64,000 bases of DNA from Pelovirga terrestris (GCF_014773365.1 NZ_JACWUN010000010.1:1-64000); one strand, 5' to 3'. Counted from the stretch's first letter, positions 42,482 to 55,810 are shown. Notes: generated from the letters alone by a model not told the origin. Program-made: numbers and translations.

Positions 42482-43375
42482 ATGCCCCTGTCTGTCTCTC
42501 CTCCACCCTGGCTGGATCGCCTCGATTGCGCCCAGCTAACTTTTGAGCTGACCTTGTTAGAAGAGGTTGACCTGCCGGCGCAGGCGCTGTTGCAACTGCG
42601 GCGTGAATTATCTTCGGTGCTGGCGGATCTCAAAGAACAACAGGGCGTTCAGATTGCCGACTTGGTGAGCAGTTTGTTGTTTCCAGCGCCGGCGATTGAT
42701 CCGGTCATTCGGCGTCAGGTGCAAAAGCCGGCCTCCGCGGTCATTCTTTCGCCCCCTGCGGTAACTTCAGGGGTATTTGCCATTGGTCATCGATTCAAAC
42801 TGCCCACCCTGTTTGTCGGGGATGGGGTCGTCGGCATTGAAGCCTTTACTCTGTTACTGCAGGTCCTTGGTCAACGTGGTGTCCACAAAGGACAGGGTCG
42901 TTTTAACCTCTCGCTGGATGAATCAGCTCCAAGTATTGTCCCTCTGTCCTGGCTCTTGCTGCAACAGCCCCTTTTATATAATCACGTAAAACTTGAGATA
43001 GTGACACCAATGAGGCTGATAAATAAGGGAAAGCCATTGTTCAAGTTTGACGTTAACTGCTTTTTTTCCGCGGTGCAGCGCCGGGCTATCAATCTGGCCT
43101 GCGCTCATGGTCTGGGTGTTAATGACAACGATGATGAGCTCAATGATCTGGCTGCAACCATTGTATGTTGTGACAACGCTTTGCACTGGCAGGACTGGCG
43201 AATACTTGAACAGGGGCGAAAAGGGCAGGGGATCGGAGGGTTGACGGGAACGTTAACCCTGTCTGGAGACGCCCTGGCAGAGCTGTGGTGGTTGCTTGAA
43301 TTGGGGGCATTGCTCCAGGTCGGTAAGGGAGCTTCCTACGGTTTTGGCCGTTTCCATTTACTACAATATGCGTAG
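42482..43375 (+). CDS. Orphan Cas6-like RAMP-fold protein
   Basis: Protein of 297 residues whose C-terminal half matches the Cas6 C-terminal domain (PF10040-type). FAIGHRFKLPTLFVGDGVVG near 100 and LLLQVLGQRGVHKGQGRFNL near 122 are typical. The glycine-rich loop GALLQVGKGASYGFGRFHL ends the protein. Such proteins process CRISPR transcripts, but no repeats or other cas genes occur in the window. It could serve a distant array, or be a domesticated RNA-binding protein. GGAGG lies 5 bases before the ATG. Confidence 0.7.
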   Translation: MPLSVSPPPWLDRLDCAQLTFELTLLEEVDLPAQALLQLRRELSSVLADLKEQQGVQIADLVSSLLFPAPAIDPVIRRQVQKPASAVILSPPAVTSGVFAIGHRFKLPTLFVGDGVVGIEAFTLLLQVLGQRGVHKGQGRFNLSLDESAPSIVPLSWLLLQQPLLYNHVKLEIVTPMRLINKGKPLFKFDVNCFFSAVQRRAINLACAHGLGVNDNDDELNDLAATIVCCDNALHWQDWRILEQGRKGQGIGGLTGTLTLSGDALAELWWLLELGALLQVGKGASYGFGRFHLLQYA

Positions 43376-43441
43376 ACCATCATGCTCTTTTTTTCGTACA
43401 ATAAATCAAAGATGAGTTTTTGCTGCTGACGGAGGTGAGGT

Positions 43442-43834
43442 ATGTTCTGGATTGTGTTGTTGCTGATTCTACTGGGTGGTAGTTTTTATTTCTATCAGCG
43501 GATGGTTGCTCTGGAGCAGGAAATTCGTGCCGAGCAGGAGCGGGAGAAAGAGCTGCAGGCACAACAGGTGAATCAAGAGAGTGCCGCTGCTGCGCCCAAG
43601 AAAATAGAACCCGCACTGGTGGGTGCCGCAGCTGAAAACCCTGCTACTGAAATGGCAGAAAATCCGATTTTGCAATGTGTCTGTGCGCACCCCGGGGTTG
43701 TTCAGGCTGATCTTTATGCTGATGTGCCCCAGTTGAATAAAAAACAGGCGCAGCAGATGATCCGGGAGCTGGTTGACGCGGGGAAGATTCGGCGCGAGCG
43801 GCTGGGCAGTTCGTTCAAGTTATATCTTGCTTAA
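43442..43834 (+). CDS. Small membrane-anchored protein with C-terminal winged helix
   Basis: Protein of 130 residues. A membrane helix is at 1-18 (MFWIVLLLILLGGSFYFY), followed by an acidic/Gln-rich coiled stretch (LEQEIRAEQEREKELQAQQV) and a linker. The C-terminal residues 80-130 look like a winged helix (GVVQADLYADVPQLNKKQAQ then MIRELVDAGKIRRERLG). Function unknown; a membrane-tethered DNA-binding role is conceivable. GGAGG lies about 6 bases before the ATG. Confidence 0.65.
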   Translation: MFWIVLLLILLGGSFYFYQRMVALEQEIRAEQEREKELQAQQVNQESAAAAPKKIEPALVGAAAENPATEMAENPILQCVCAHPGVVQADLYADVPQLNKKQAQQMIRELVDAGKIRRERLGSSFKLYLA

Positions 43835-43884
43835 ATCACCGGGGGAGCCGTGATGTCACGATTCCCCCGGTGCGGAACAGGTCG

Positions 43885-45264
<1,380 letters not shown>

Positions 45265-45321
45265 CTAACTCTTTATAGCACAGGATCTGTTTTCATTGAG
45301 GTCTTTTTATCAGGAAAGAAG

Positions 45322-46380
45322 ATGGAAGAGAAGATGGCCCAGGTCGTTGAGTTAAGCGTTATCGTTCCGGTCCTTAACGAAGCCGCAGAACTGCCCACTT
45401 TTCTTGCAGATTTGCGGCGTCAGCGGCAGGTGACCTATGAACTGATTATTGTTGATGGCGGCTCGACTGACGCGACATTGGGACTGTTGCAGTCAGAGCA
45501 GGTTCAACTAATCAGCGCTCCGCGTGGGCGCGGCCATCAGCTAAATGCCGGCGCCGCAAAAGCTCGCGGTGACTGGCTGTTGTTTCTGCATGTCGACAGC
45601 CGCTTTGACGATCCCCTGGCCTGGCGTAACGGGATGGACTGCTTGGCTCGAAGCAGTAACAGGCGGATCGCCGGTCATTTTTCCTTGAATTTTTGGACCG
45701 GAGGCCAGAGAAAAAGTCAGGGCTATGATTTTTACCAGCGCAAGGCCCGGTCGTCAAAACCTGAGACCATCCATGGTGATCAGGGCTTTCTGCTCCATCG
45801 TACGCTTAAGCAACAGGTTGGTGATTTTCGTACCGATCTGCCGGTGATGGAAGATACTGATTTTGCTGAACGGTTGCGTGCGGTCGGACAGTGGCAATTG
45901 CTGCCGGCAGTGATCACCACCTCCATCCGGCGTTTTGCGGCGGAAGGTTTGTGGCAACGGCAACTGCTTGGCGCCTTGATGATGTGTTTTCGCCATATTG
46001 GCTGGTACGAGTTTTTTGACCGGGCCCCAGCTGTTTATCGCCTTCAGACAGATACCGAGTGCTTGCGACTTGCCCCTTTCTTTGATCTGATTGCACAGTT
46101 ACTTGCGACTCGACCGGTAGGAGAGCGTTGGAAGCTATGGCTGGCCAGTGGCAGCTATGTTCGTCGCCATGGATGGCAGCTGTTTTTTGCTGCTGATTGC
46201 CGTCGAGCTTTTCGGCAAGGGCGCTCAACCCGGGACACCCCCGAAGTCTGGCAATTCTGGGGTGTCCCGATCTATGATTGGCTAACCGATAATCTTCTGG
46301 GGCGCGTACTGGCAGCATTGACACTGCGTTTATGGTTCGCTGCCATGCGCAGCTGGTTGCATCGTAACGACCCTGCTTGA
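45322..46380 (+). CDS. Family 2 glycosyltransferase (TIGR04283-like)
   Basis: Protein of 352 residues with a GT-A fold at the N-terminus (LSVIVPVLNEAAELPTFLAD then VDGGSTDATL). The DXD-like LHVDSRF near 92, and MEDTDFAERL near 177 with the catalytic-type acid, support GT2. The extra C-terminal 120 residues are unassigned. The acceptor and sugar are unknown. It lies between eno and ahcY as a single gene. Confidence 0.8.
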   Translation: MEEKMAQVVELSVIVPVLNEAAELPTFLADLRRQRQVTYELIIVDGGSTDATLGLLQSEQVQLISAPRGRGHQLNAGAAKARGDWLLFLHVDSRFDDPLAWRNGMDCLARSSNRRIAGHFSLNFWTGGQRKSQGYDFYQRKARSSKPETIHGDQGFLLHRTLKQQVGDFRTDLPVMEDTDFAERLRAVGQWQLLPAVITTSIRRFAAEGLWQRQLLGALMMCFRHIGWYEFFDRAPAVYRLQTDTECLRLAPFFDLIAQLLATRPVGERWKLWLASGSYVRRHGWQLFFAADCRRAFRQGRSTRDTPEVWQFWGVPIYDWLTDNLLGRVLAALTLRLWFAAMRSWLHRNDPA

Positions 46381-46560
46381 CCCAGCTGACGGCACGCTTA
46401 TGGTTATGGCCGCAGCTGTTGTCTTGTCCGTGATACGCTGAATGTGCTAAACAGTCATATCCATCGTGGAACAACTGTTACTTGCTGCAGCGGTTTGCTC
46501 TTTTAGCTATATACTCGGGATAAACGGGCTGTCAGGAACCTAAAAAAGGAGAAAATAACG

Positions 46561-48000
46561 GTGTCAGTTTTCAGTGATTTTAAAGTTAAAGACCTCAGCC
46601 TGGCTGAATGGGGACGCAAGGAAATTCTTCTGGCCCAGGAGGAAATGCCGGGACTGATGGCCTTGCGTCACGAATATCAGGGACAGTACCCGCTTAAAGG
46701 GGCGCGGATCACCGGCTCTTTGCACATGACGATTCAAACCGCCGTTCTGATCGAAACCCTGATTGATCTGGGCGCCAGGGTGCGCTGGTGTTCATGCAAC
46801 ATTTTTTCCACCCAGGATCATGCGGCAGCGGCGGTTGCTGTTGGTCGTGAGGGGACAGCTGCCGACCCGGTCGGGGTTCCGGTCTTTGCCTGGAAAGGGG
46901 AAACCCTGGTGGAATACTGGTGGTGTACCGAGCAGGCTCTTACCTGGCCTGACGATGAGGTTCCCAATATGATTCTTGATGATGGGGGTGATGCTACTCT
47001 CTATGTGCTTAAAGGGAGCGAGTGGGAGCGCGCCGGCTGTCCGGATGTCAGCAATGATGACCCGGAGGACTGGCGTGAGCTGGTTTCCTCTTTGCGTGAA
47101 TCGATCGCTGCTCATCCCGACAAGTGGAGCCGCACTGCGGCTGCTATCAGGGGGGTTACCGAAGAAACCACCACCGGTGTTCATCGCCTTCACCAGATGG
47201 CAGAAGAAGGGGTGCTGCAATTTCCCGCAATGAACGTCAACGACGCGGTGACCAAATCCAAGTTTGACAATGTTTACGGCTGTCGACATTCTCTGGTAGA
47301 TGGGATCATGCGGGCGACGGATGTCATGCTGTCCGGCAAGGTGGCGGTAATCTGTGGTTATGGCGATGTCGGCAAGGGCTGCTGCCAGTCCCTGCGCGGC
47401 CAGGGAGCCCGGGTGATCGTTACCGAGATCGATCCTATCTGTGCGTTGCAGGCGTTAATGGAAGGGTATGAAGTCAAGCGGGTAGAGGACGTGCTCGATT
47501 TTGCCGATCTTTACATCACCACCACCGGCAACAAGAACGTTATTACCCTTGAGCATATGCGTCAGATGAAGAACAATGCCATTGTCGGCAATATTGGTCA
47601 CTTTGATAATGAAATCGAGATGAACGCCATTGAAAAAGATCCCACAGTGACGCGGCAGAGAATCAAACCCCAGGTCGATCGCTGGGAATTTGAGGATGGT
47701 CATGGCGTTATTGTCCTGGCAGAGGGGCGCTTGCTGAACTTGGGTTGTGCAACCGGCCACCCGAGCTTTGTCATGTCCTGCTCATTCACCAATCAGGTGA
47801 TGGCGCAGATCGAGCTGTTTACCAACACCGACGCTTATGCCAACAAGGTTTATGTCCTGCCCAAACTGCTGGATGAAAAAGTGGCGCGGTTGCACCTTGA
47901 TAAGCTTGGAGCCAAGTTGACTGTCCTATCGGATGAACAGTCACGCTATCTGGGGATTCCCGCCGCCGGGCCCTATAAGCCTGATACGTATCGCTACTAG
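46561..48000 (+). CDS. ahcY: S-adenosylhomocysteine hydrolase
   Basis: Hydrolyses S-adenosylhomocysteine to adenosine and homocysteine in the methyl cycle. The protein has 479 residues, the long bacterial form. NAD-binding [20 protein letters not shown] near 263. Active-site blocks are [20 protein letters not shown] near 210, [11 protein letters not shown] near 347, and the C-terminal K..Y end ([10 protein letters not shown]). GTG start with AAAGGAG 9 bases upstream. The 180-bp 5' region shows no obvious SAH riboswitch. Confidence 0.97.
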   Translation: MSVFSDFKVKDLSLAEWGRKEILLAQEEMPGLMALRHEYQGQYPLKGARITGSLHMTIQTAVLIETLIDLGARVRWCSCNIFSTQDHAAAAVAVGREGTAADPVGVPVFAWKGETLVEYWWCTEQALTWPDDEVPNMILDDGGDATLYVLKGSEWERAGCPDVSNDDPEDWRELVSSLRESIAAHPDKWSRTAAAIRGVTEETTTGVHRLHQMAEEGVLQFPAMNVNDAVTKSKFDNVYGCRHSLVDGIMRATDVMLSGKVAVICGYGDVGKGCCQSLRGQGARVIVTEIDPICALQALMEGYEVKRVEDVLDFADLYITTTGNKNVITLEHMRQMKNNAIVGNIGHFDNEIEMNAIEKDPTVTRQRIKPQVDRWEFEDGHGVIVLAEGRLLNLGCATGHPSFVMSCSFTNQVMAQIELFTNTDAYANKVYVLPKLLDEKVARLHLDKLGAKLTVLSDEQSRYLGIPAAGPYKPDTYRY

Positions 48001-48142
48001 TTTCCGAACCGGAAACGGTTCTTTTCCGCCGTGGCGGCGTCAATCTGCGGTCTTGTTTGTGCGGCGTAAATCACTACGCCTCCGCTCAGGTCCTTGATTA
48101 CCTTGCTACAACAAAAAATTCCTCGTTTCCGGTTCGGAAACT
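47999..48142. repeat. Inverted-repeat element of about 144 bp
   Basis: Perfect 19-bp arms AGTTTCCGAACCGGAAACG (47999-48017) and CGTTTCCGGTTCGGAAACT (48124-48142). Each arm is itself nearly palindromic. The inside contains a second hairpin GGCGTA...TACGCC (48063-48080) and no ORF. The left arm begins inside the ahcY stop codon. It looks like a small non-coding dispersed repeat or MITE-like element; no transposase is present. Confidence 0.75.
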
Positions 48143-48169
48143 GCGTTTTTATTAAATTGCACACTGAAG

Positions 48170-48204
48170 AACGGCAGTCTCACTATTCGGGCTGCCGTTT
48201 TTTA
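48170..48204. terminator. Terminator between ahcY and lptG
   Basis: ACGGCAG and CTGCCGT arms with a T-run. It lies between convergent genes; its right side touches the lptG stop at 48202. Confidence 0.7.
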
Positions 48205-49284
48205 TTGTTTGACCCCGAGAAACAGCCAGACTGCCAGCAGGGTGAAGATCAGGTTGGCGGTCCAGGCGGCGAGCAGCGGGGGCAGAGCGCCGGCATAACC
48301 AAAGGAGATGACCGCGGATTGGATAATAAAATAGGCGGCGCCGATAGCAAGGCTTAAACCAACCCCCAGAGCCAGATTGCTTTGCCGCCCCCGTTGCAGA
48401 GCAAAGGGAATTCCCAGCAGTCCCATGACCAGACTGGTAAAGGGGGCAGCCAGTCGCGCCTGCAGGTCAACCCGTTGACGGGTAGCGTCGTAGCCTTCCC
48501 GTTCCAGCCGCTCTGCCAGTTGCGCTAACTTACGAGCGCTCAGCTCGGCATTGACATCTTCCTCCCGGGCGAAATCATCAATCAGACGGTCAAGGTTAAG
48601 AGGTCTGTTTTCCAGCCGCCGGGTTTGCTGTAATGTGCCTGAGTGGGGATCGAAGGTGCGTTCCACCAGGGTTGGTGCCAGCCATTGCTGGTCGCGGAAC
48701 TCCGCCTCATTGGCATCAATCCGCCGAAGAATGGTTGCTCCCTGACCGATCTCAAAGATGGTGATTCCCCTTAATCTCTGTTCGCGGGTCTGGACCAGGT
48801 CAATGTTAATGATCTGGGTGTCGCTTCGATACCAGATTTTACTGTGGCTCAGGCGGGCCTGCTCACGACCGCGCAGTTTGACTTCCACCAGTTCATTCAA
48901 GGTGCGCACGTTCCAGGGCACCAGATATTCATGCACCAGCAATTGCAGACCGCACAGCAGCACAATGATAGCCAGCAACGGCCTGACAATACGCGCAAGG
49001 CTGATGCCGCAGGCACGTAATGCCGTCATTTCGTTGGTGCGACCGAGGCCGCCCAGGGTCAGAACCATGCTGGTCAACAGTGCCAGGGGGAGAATTTGGA
49101 CAAAAATAAAGGGGATGCTGTGCCCCAGGTAGGTCAGGTATTCGTTCAGTCCGGCACCGTAATCGATGAAACGATCGACCTTTTCAAAAAAATCCACCAG
49201 CAGATAAATGCCGATAAAGGCGCCGCAACACAAGCTCAGAATTCTGAAAAAATAGGCTATAACCAGGCGGCTGACAATGCTCAT
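48202..49284 (-). CDS. lptG: LptG-type lipopolysaccharide export permease
   Basis: Membrane protein of 360 residues (YjgP/YjgQ family), the LptBFGC inner-membrane partner that extracts LPS. N-terminal helices (LVIAYFFRILSLCCGAFIGI) and the GLGRTNEMTALRACGISLAR coupling segment that contacts LptB. A large periplasmic domain and three C-terminal helices (LVMGLLGIPFALQRGRQSNL) follow. The start ATG 49284 overlaps the lptF stop by 4 bases; a longer frame exists but is unlikely. Confidence 0.9.
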   Translation of the reverse strand: MSIVSRLVIAYFFRILSLCCGAFIGIYLLVDFFEKVDRFIDYGAGLNEYLTYLGHSIPFIFVQILPLALLTSMVLTLGGLGRTNEMTALRACGISLARIVRPLLAIIVLLCGLQLLVHEYLVPWNVRTLNELVEVKLRGREQARLSHSKIWYRSDTQIINIDLVQTREQRLRGITIFEIGQGATILRRIDANEAEFRDQQWLAPTLVERTFDPHSGTLQQTRRLENRPLNLDRLIDDFAREEDVNAELSARKLAQLAERLEREGYDATRQRVDLQARLAAPFTSLVMGLLGIPFALQRGRQSNLALGVGLSLAIGAAYFIIQSAVISFGYAGALPPLLAAWTANLIFTLLAVWLFLGVKQ

Positions 49285-50465
49285 AGTCGGCCTCCGCGGT
49301 GGCGCTGAAACAGCAGGCGTTGCAGGCTGTTCCACAGGTGCAGGTGAATCACTACCGGACGTTCACTGGCCGCTCGATAAAGGAAAAATGAGCCACCACC
49401 GAGAAACACCAGATTCGGCAGCCAGAGGATCAGGGCCGCCGGTAATATTCCTTTGTCGGCAAGGGTGCCGGCGAAACTTAAAAGCACGTAGTAAACCAGA
49501 AAAACCACCAGGGCCAGAGTAAAGCCCGCGCCCTTGCCGGAGCGCTGTGATTGCAGACCGAGGGGGATGCCGATCAGAATCAGTATTAAAGGGGCAAAGG
49601 CAACAACAATGCGTTCGTGGAGCTCGGCTGCAAGACGATAACGCTGTTTGCCGGGGGTAGCTGCCTTTATTGCCTGGTTTAATTCCGTCCACGACATCTC
49701 TCCACGGGATCGGTTGCGTTGGCCCTGGCTGATCTGCTCGGAAAAATCGAAATTGATATCATAATTATTAAAGCTGATAGTCTGGTAGGTGTCCTGCCCG
49801 GTGCCGGCAGGTTGCCGGTGGATCTCGCCGTTACGCAGGCGCAAGGTCAGAATCAGGTTTTCCGGATGACTGATAAAAAGTCCTTCGCTAGCAGTGATCG
49901 TTGTCGCTTCCGCGTCGCTGCGCTCATCGGAGATAAAGACATCGCGCATGATCCCCTGGCGCTCGTCAAGGCCCTGGGCATAGAGTACGATACCAGGTAC
50001 GTCATCATTGAAGACCCCGGGCTTGATGCTGACATTGAGGCTGGTTGAAGCAATCTCAAAAACTTTACTGCGCAGGGCGCTTTTGCTGGCCGGTTCAATC
50101 AACAGGGTAATCGCTGCCGTCAACAGGGTAAAAATCAGGGCCAGGAATGCGACCGGTTTGACCATGGAATAGAGGCTGATGCCGGAAGCCTTCATGGCGA
50201 TATATTCGCTGTCCGCCGAAAAGCGACCAAAGGCAAGAAGAATGCCGAGGAGAAATGACAAAGGAACAGTAACGCTTAAAAAAGTTGGGAGCAAATAAGC
50301 GAACAGGGCAATGATGTCCATCACCGGAACCCCTTTGCTGATGATCATCTCGGTCAGCCGTGGAATGCGGCCGAGCAGGACAACAAAGGAAAAAATCAGC
50401 AGACTCATGATCGCAGGGATGCTGATTTCCCGCAAAATATATCGATGGATTCGTTGCTGTGACAT
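49281..50465 (-). CDS. lptF: LptF-type lipopolysaccharide export permease
   Basis: Membrane protein of 394 residues. IHRYILREISIPAIMSLLIF starts helix 1; the coupling segment SADSEYIAMKASGISLYSMV lies near 75-95; the beta-jellyroll periplasmic part is at about 110-270; the last helices include APLILILIGIPLGLQSQRSG. Start ATG 50465 (MSQQRIHRY) is chosen by homology; its ribosome-binding site is weak. First gene of lptF-lptG. LptB, LptA and LptC are not in the window. Confidence 0.9.
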   Translation of the reverse strand: MSQQRIHRYILREISIPAIMSLLIFSFVVLLGRIPRLTEMIISKGVPVMDIIALFAYLLPTFLSVTVPLSFLLGILLAFGRFSADSEYIAMKASGISLYSMVKPVAFLALIFTLLTAAITLLIEPASKSALRSKVFEIASTSLNVSIKPGVFNDDVPGIVLYAQGLDERQGIMRDVFISDERSDAEATTITASEGLFISHPENLILTLRLRNGEIHRQPAGTGQDTYQTISFNNYDINFDFSEQISQGQRNRSRGEMSWTELNQAIKAATPGKQRYRLAAELHERIVVAFAPLILILIGIPLGLQSQRSGKGAGFTLALVVFLVYYVLLSFAGTLADKGILPAALILWLPNLVFLGGGSFFLYRAASERPVVIHLHLWNSLQRLLFQRHRGGRL

Positions 50466-50740
50466 GGGCGGCGATGTTATTACAGTGGCGGGCCTGTGTA
50501 AATAGATCAAAAGTGTTCTTGGCCGGTCATTGCCATTTTCATCCGGTCAAGGTGGTAACAGACATGTCTTTCTTGTCGGCTCTGTTTTTTCTTGCCTGGA
50601 TCCGGGCAGAGATGCTATATGTCTGCACTTGTCCAAATACGCACGCCTCGTGATTCAGACAGGTTGGTTCCCTTTAGGGTCCTGCTGAAACCGATCGGGG
50701 CGGAGGATTAAAAAACCTGACCAACAAGGAGAAAAGAACA

Positions 50741-51544
50741 ATGGCACAAATTTCCATGAAGCAAATGCTCGAAGCCGGTGTCCACTTCGGCCACCAGACC
50801 AAACGCTGGAACCCGAAAATGAAGCCCTATATCTTCGGTGCTCGTAACGGGATCTATATCATCGACCTGCAAAAGACGGTGCGCTATTTCCGTACGGCCT
50901 GTCAGTTCATTCAAGATACCGTTGCCGCCGGCGAAAAGGTCCTGTTTGTTGGTACCAAGAAGCAGGCTCAGGATGCGATCAAAGAAGAGTCACTGCGTGC
51001 CGGTCAGTATTTTGTCAACAATCGTTGGCTGGGGGGCATGTTGACCAACTTCACCACCATCAAGGCCAGCATCGACCGCCTCAAAAAAATCGAGGCCATG
51101 GCTGCTGATGGTACCCTTGACCAATACACCAAAAAAGAAGCTTTGCAGCTTGATCGTGAGCGTGAAAAGCTCGAGAAAAACCTCGGGGGGATCAAGCACA
51201 TGAACAAACTACCCGGCGCGATCTTTGTTATTGACCCGAAAAAAGAGGCGATTGCCGTGCTGGAAGCGAAGAAACTTGGTATTCCGGTGGTTGCTGTGGT
51301 TGACACCAACTGTGACCCGGACAATATCGATTATATCATCCCCGGCAATGATGACGCCATCCGCGCCATCCGTCTGTTTGCCAATCTGATCTCTGAATCT
51401 TGTGTTGAAGGTGCCGAGCGGCAAAAAGTTAAAAAACAGACCGAAGCTGAAGGCAAGGATGAGGTTGTTGCGGCGGAAGAAAAGCCCGAAGAGGTTGTGG
51501 CTGCTGCCGAGGTGGAAGTGGCCGAGCCGGCCGCAACCGAATAA
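50741..51544 (+). CDS. rpsB: 30S ribosomal protein S2
   Basis: Ribosomal protein of 267 residues, longer than E. coli S2 (241) by an acidic, Ala/Glu-rich C-terminal tail ([20 protein letters not shown]). Conserved [20 protein letters not shown] start and [14 protein letters not shown] block. AAGGAG lies upstream. First gene of rpsB-tsf-pyrH-frr. Confidence 0.98.
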   Translation: MAQISMKQMLEAGVHFGHQTKRWNPKMKPYIFGARNGIYIIDLQKTVRYFRTACQFIQDTVAAGEKVLFVGTKKQAQDAIKEESLRAGQYFVNNRWLGGMLTNFTTIKASIDRLKKIEAMAADGTLDQYTKKEALQLDREREKLEKNLGGIKHMNKLPGAIFVIDPKKEAIAVLEAKKLGIPVVAVVDTNCDPDNIDYIIPGNDDAIRAIRLFANLISESCVEGAERQKVKKQTEAEGKDEVVAAEEKPEEVVAAAEVEVAEPAATE

Positions 51545-51668
51545 GCTGCATCACGTAAAATAATTATCGCAGGCCCAGCGGCCGGGCTGACAGGTCCGGC
51601 CGTTCTTTTGAGTATTACATCAGCTGCAGGTTGTTTAAGCCTGCTTTAAAAAAAACAGGGAGGAAACA

Positions 51669-53885
<2,217 letters not shown>

Positions 53886-53917
53886 TGATGGCAGTTCTCT
53901 TACGCCTAAGGAGAGAT

Positions 53918-54085
53918 ATGATGGTATTGAAGATTACGGAAGACTGTATCGGTTGCGGCACCTGTGTTGACACCTGTCCGGTAGGTGCTATCGTTGAGTC
54001 CGGGGAAATTTTCACCATTACTGACGATTGTAACGAATGTGGTGTCTGCGTTGACTCATGCCCGGTCAATGCGATCGTTAAATGA
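53918..54085 (+). CDS. Small 2[4Fe-4S] ferredoxin
   Basis: Clostridial-type ferredoxin of 55 residues with two complete motifs C-x2-C-x2-C-x3-[14 protein letters not shown] near 10-21 and [12 protein letters not shown] near 39-50. Electron carrier in the cytoplasm. AAGGAG stands 4 bases before ATG 53918; an ATG 3 bases later is an alternative. It sits between frr and uppS, closed by a terminator, and could serve the AOR-like enzyme or another reductase. Confidence 0.92.
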   Translation: MMVLKITEDCIGCGTCVDTCPVGAIVESGEIFTITDDCNECGVCVDSCPVNAIVK

Positions 54086-54108
54086 AGATCGTGTGAGTAG
54101 GATGATGC

Positions 54109-54138
54109 AAAGAGCGTTTTTAAGCGCTCTTTTTTTTT
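54109..54138 (+). terminator. Intrinsic terminator after the ferredoxin gene
   Basis: AGAGCG and CGCTCT arms with loop TTTTTAAG, then eight T. Confidence 0.8.
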
Positions 54139-54247
54139 GGCAGCAGGAAGTTTATTCTGTTACTTGAGGGTACGTTGAGTTGTCGCTTTTAGCCCTGACA
54201 TGGTACCTTGCCCTGCAACACAACAACCGGTGGGGAATTGATCAGCA

Positions 54248-54994
54248 ATGATGCAGAGCACCCAGGAGTCAGAAATTAACAAGGTCCCTGCCCATGTTGC
54301 CATTATTATGGACGGCAACGGGCGTTGGGCCAGGCAGCGTGGTCTGCCCCGGATTGCCGGGCATCAGCAGGGGGTAGACGCGGTGACCAGGGTGGTTGAC
54401 GCCTGTGCCCGCAACGCTGTGCGTTATTTAAGTCTGTTCGCTTTCAGTTCCGAGAACTGGGGCCGTCCCCGGCAGGAAGTCGATGCCCTGATGGTATTGC
54501 TCCTGGATTATCTGTCCTCACAGCGGCAAAAAATGCTCGATAACGGGATTCGTCTGCGGGTTATTGGTGACCTTTCGCGCATGACCGCAGCGGTCCAGCA
54601 AGCCATTGCCGAGGCGGTACAGGCAACCTCTGCCGGCACGGGATTGACCCTGGTCCTGGCCCTGTCTTATGGCGGCCGCGATGAAATCCTGCGGGCGGTT
54701 CAGCGGATTGTCGCACAGGTGCAAGCCGGCGACCTGGATCCGGATCAGCTCAATGCTGAAACCTTTGCCGCCTGTCTTGACCTGGCCGACATGCCGCCGG
54801 CGGATCTGATGATCCGCACCAGTGGTGAAATCCGGCTGAGTAATTTTCTGCTCTGGCAGTCCGCCTATACCGAGCTTTATTTTACCGATGTCCTGTGGCC
54901 GGATTTTAATCTGGACGAGCTGAATAAGGCGTTTGCTGATTACTATCAGCGCCGCCGGCGCTTTGGCTTGACTGACGACCAGCTGCTGCCCTGA
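54248..54994 (+). CDS. uppS: Undecaprenyl diphosphate synthase
   Basis: Adds isoprene units in cis to make the C55 carrier lipid; 248 residues. Catalytic Asp in IIMDGNGRWARQRGLPR near 22. SLFAFSSENWGRP near 62 and the RTSGEIRLSNFLLWQSAYTE block near 193 bind substrate. First gene after the terminator, followed by cdsA. Confidence 0.96.
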   Translation: MMQSTQESEINKVPAHVAIIMDGNGRWARQRGLPRIAGHQQGVDAVTRVVDACARNAVRYLSLFAFSSENWGRPRQEVDALMVLLLDYLSSQRQKMLDNGIRLRVIGDLSRMTAAVQQAIAEAVQATSAGTGLTLVLALSYGGRDEILRAVQRIVAQVQAGDLDPDQLNAETFAACLDLADMPPADLMIRTSGEIRLSNFLLWQSAYTELYFTDVLWPDFNLDELNKAFADYYQRRRRFGLTDDQLLP

Positions 54995-55009
54995 TAAAGG
55001 AGACCGACC

Positions 55010-55810
55010 ATTAAACAACGTCTGATCACTGCCGCTATTGCGCTGCCGCTGCTGATCTTGCTGCTGGGGTTGGCCCCACCGGCAATCTTTACGCTCTTTG
55101 TTACCCTGATTGTTTTTCTGGCGCTGGTTGAATTCAATCGGATGGGCATGAAACAGGAGCAGGTCTTTGTTCAGTGGTTTGCCGCGGCCCTTGGCGCCGC
55201 CCTTGTCCCTTTGTTTTATTTCAATCAATCGGCGTGGCCGACGGTTTTTTTGACCGTCGTTTTTTTGGTTCTGGCCCTGTTCTTTCTGCTGCGTCCGGGA
55301 GCCCTTGTCCGTGTTCATCATCATTTTGGCTGGATCTGTCTGGGTCTTATCTATATTGCCTTGCTGCTGGGGCATCTGGTGCCGCTGCGCATGCTCGACC
55401 ATGGCCGCCAATGGATTTTTCTCACCCTGGTTGTCGTCATGTGCTGTGATACCTGCGCCTATGTTGTCGGAAGTCGAATCGGCAAGCGCAAGCTCTATTC
55501 CCTGATCAGCCCTAACAAAAGTGTCGAAGGGGCTGTCGGCGGGGTTGTTGGTGCCGTTTTGGGGGCGTTGATATCCAAATTGGTGTTTTTCCCGGCCATC
55601 AGCATCTGGTCGGTTGTTGCTGTCGGTCTGCTGTTAGGAGTCGTCGGCCAGATCGGGGATCTGTTTGAATCAATGTTAAAACGGGCCTGTGAGGTAAAGG
55701 ACTCGGGGAATATGATTCCTGGCCACGGCGGTATCCTTGATCGTCTGGACAGTCTGCTGTTTGCCTTCCCCCTGGTCTATTATGTTGCCTGTGGATCTTT
55801 CGGTGGCTAG
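55010..55810 (+). CDS. cdsA: Phosphatidate cytidylyltransferase (ATT start)
   Basis: Makes CDP-diacylglycerol for phospholipids; 266 residues with about seven membrane helices and the family signature SMLKRACEVKDSGNMIPGHG followed by GILDRLD. A stop codon lies at 54995, and no ATG, GTG or TTG stands before helix 1. An ATT at 55010 has AAGGAG 7 bases upstream and yields the expected start (I/M)KQRLITAAIALP. The next usual start codon (TTG 55058) would cut helix 1. AUU starts are rare but known for infC, where IF3 controls initiation. Confidence 0.9.
   Translation: MKQRLITAAIALPLLILLLGLAPPAIFTLFVTLIVFLALVEFNRMGMKQEQVFVQWFAAALGAALVPLFYFNQSAWPTVFLTVVFLVLALFFLLRPGALVRVHHHFGWICLGLIYIALLLGHLVPLRMLDHGRQWIFLTLVVVMCCDTCAYVVGSRIGKRKLYSLISPNKSVEGAVGGVVGAVLGALISKLVFFPAISIWSVVAVGLLLGVVGQIGDLFESMLKRACEVKDSGNMIPGHGGILDRLDSLLFAFPLVYYVACGSFGG

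Noticed and set aside
46381-46560. SAH riboswitch before ahcY
   Set aside because: The conserved GAGGAGCGCUGC-type core is not present.
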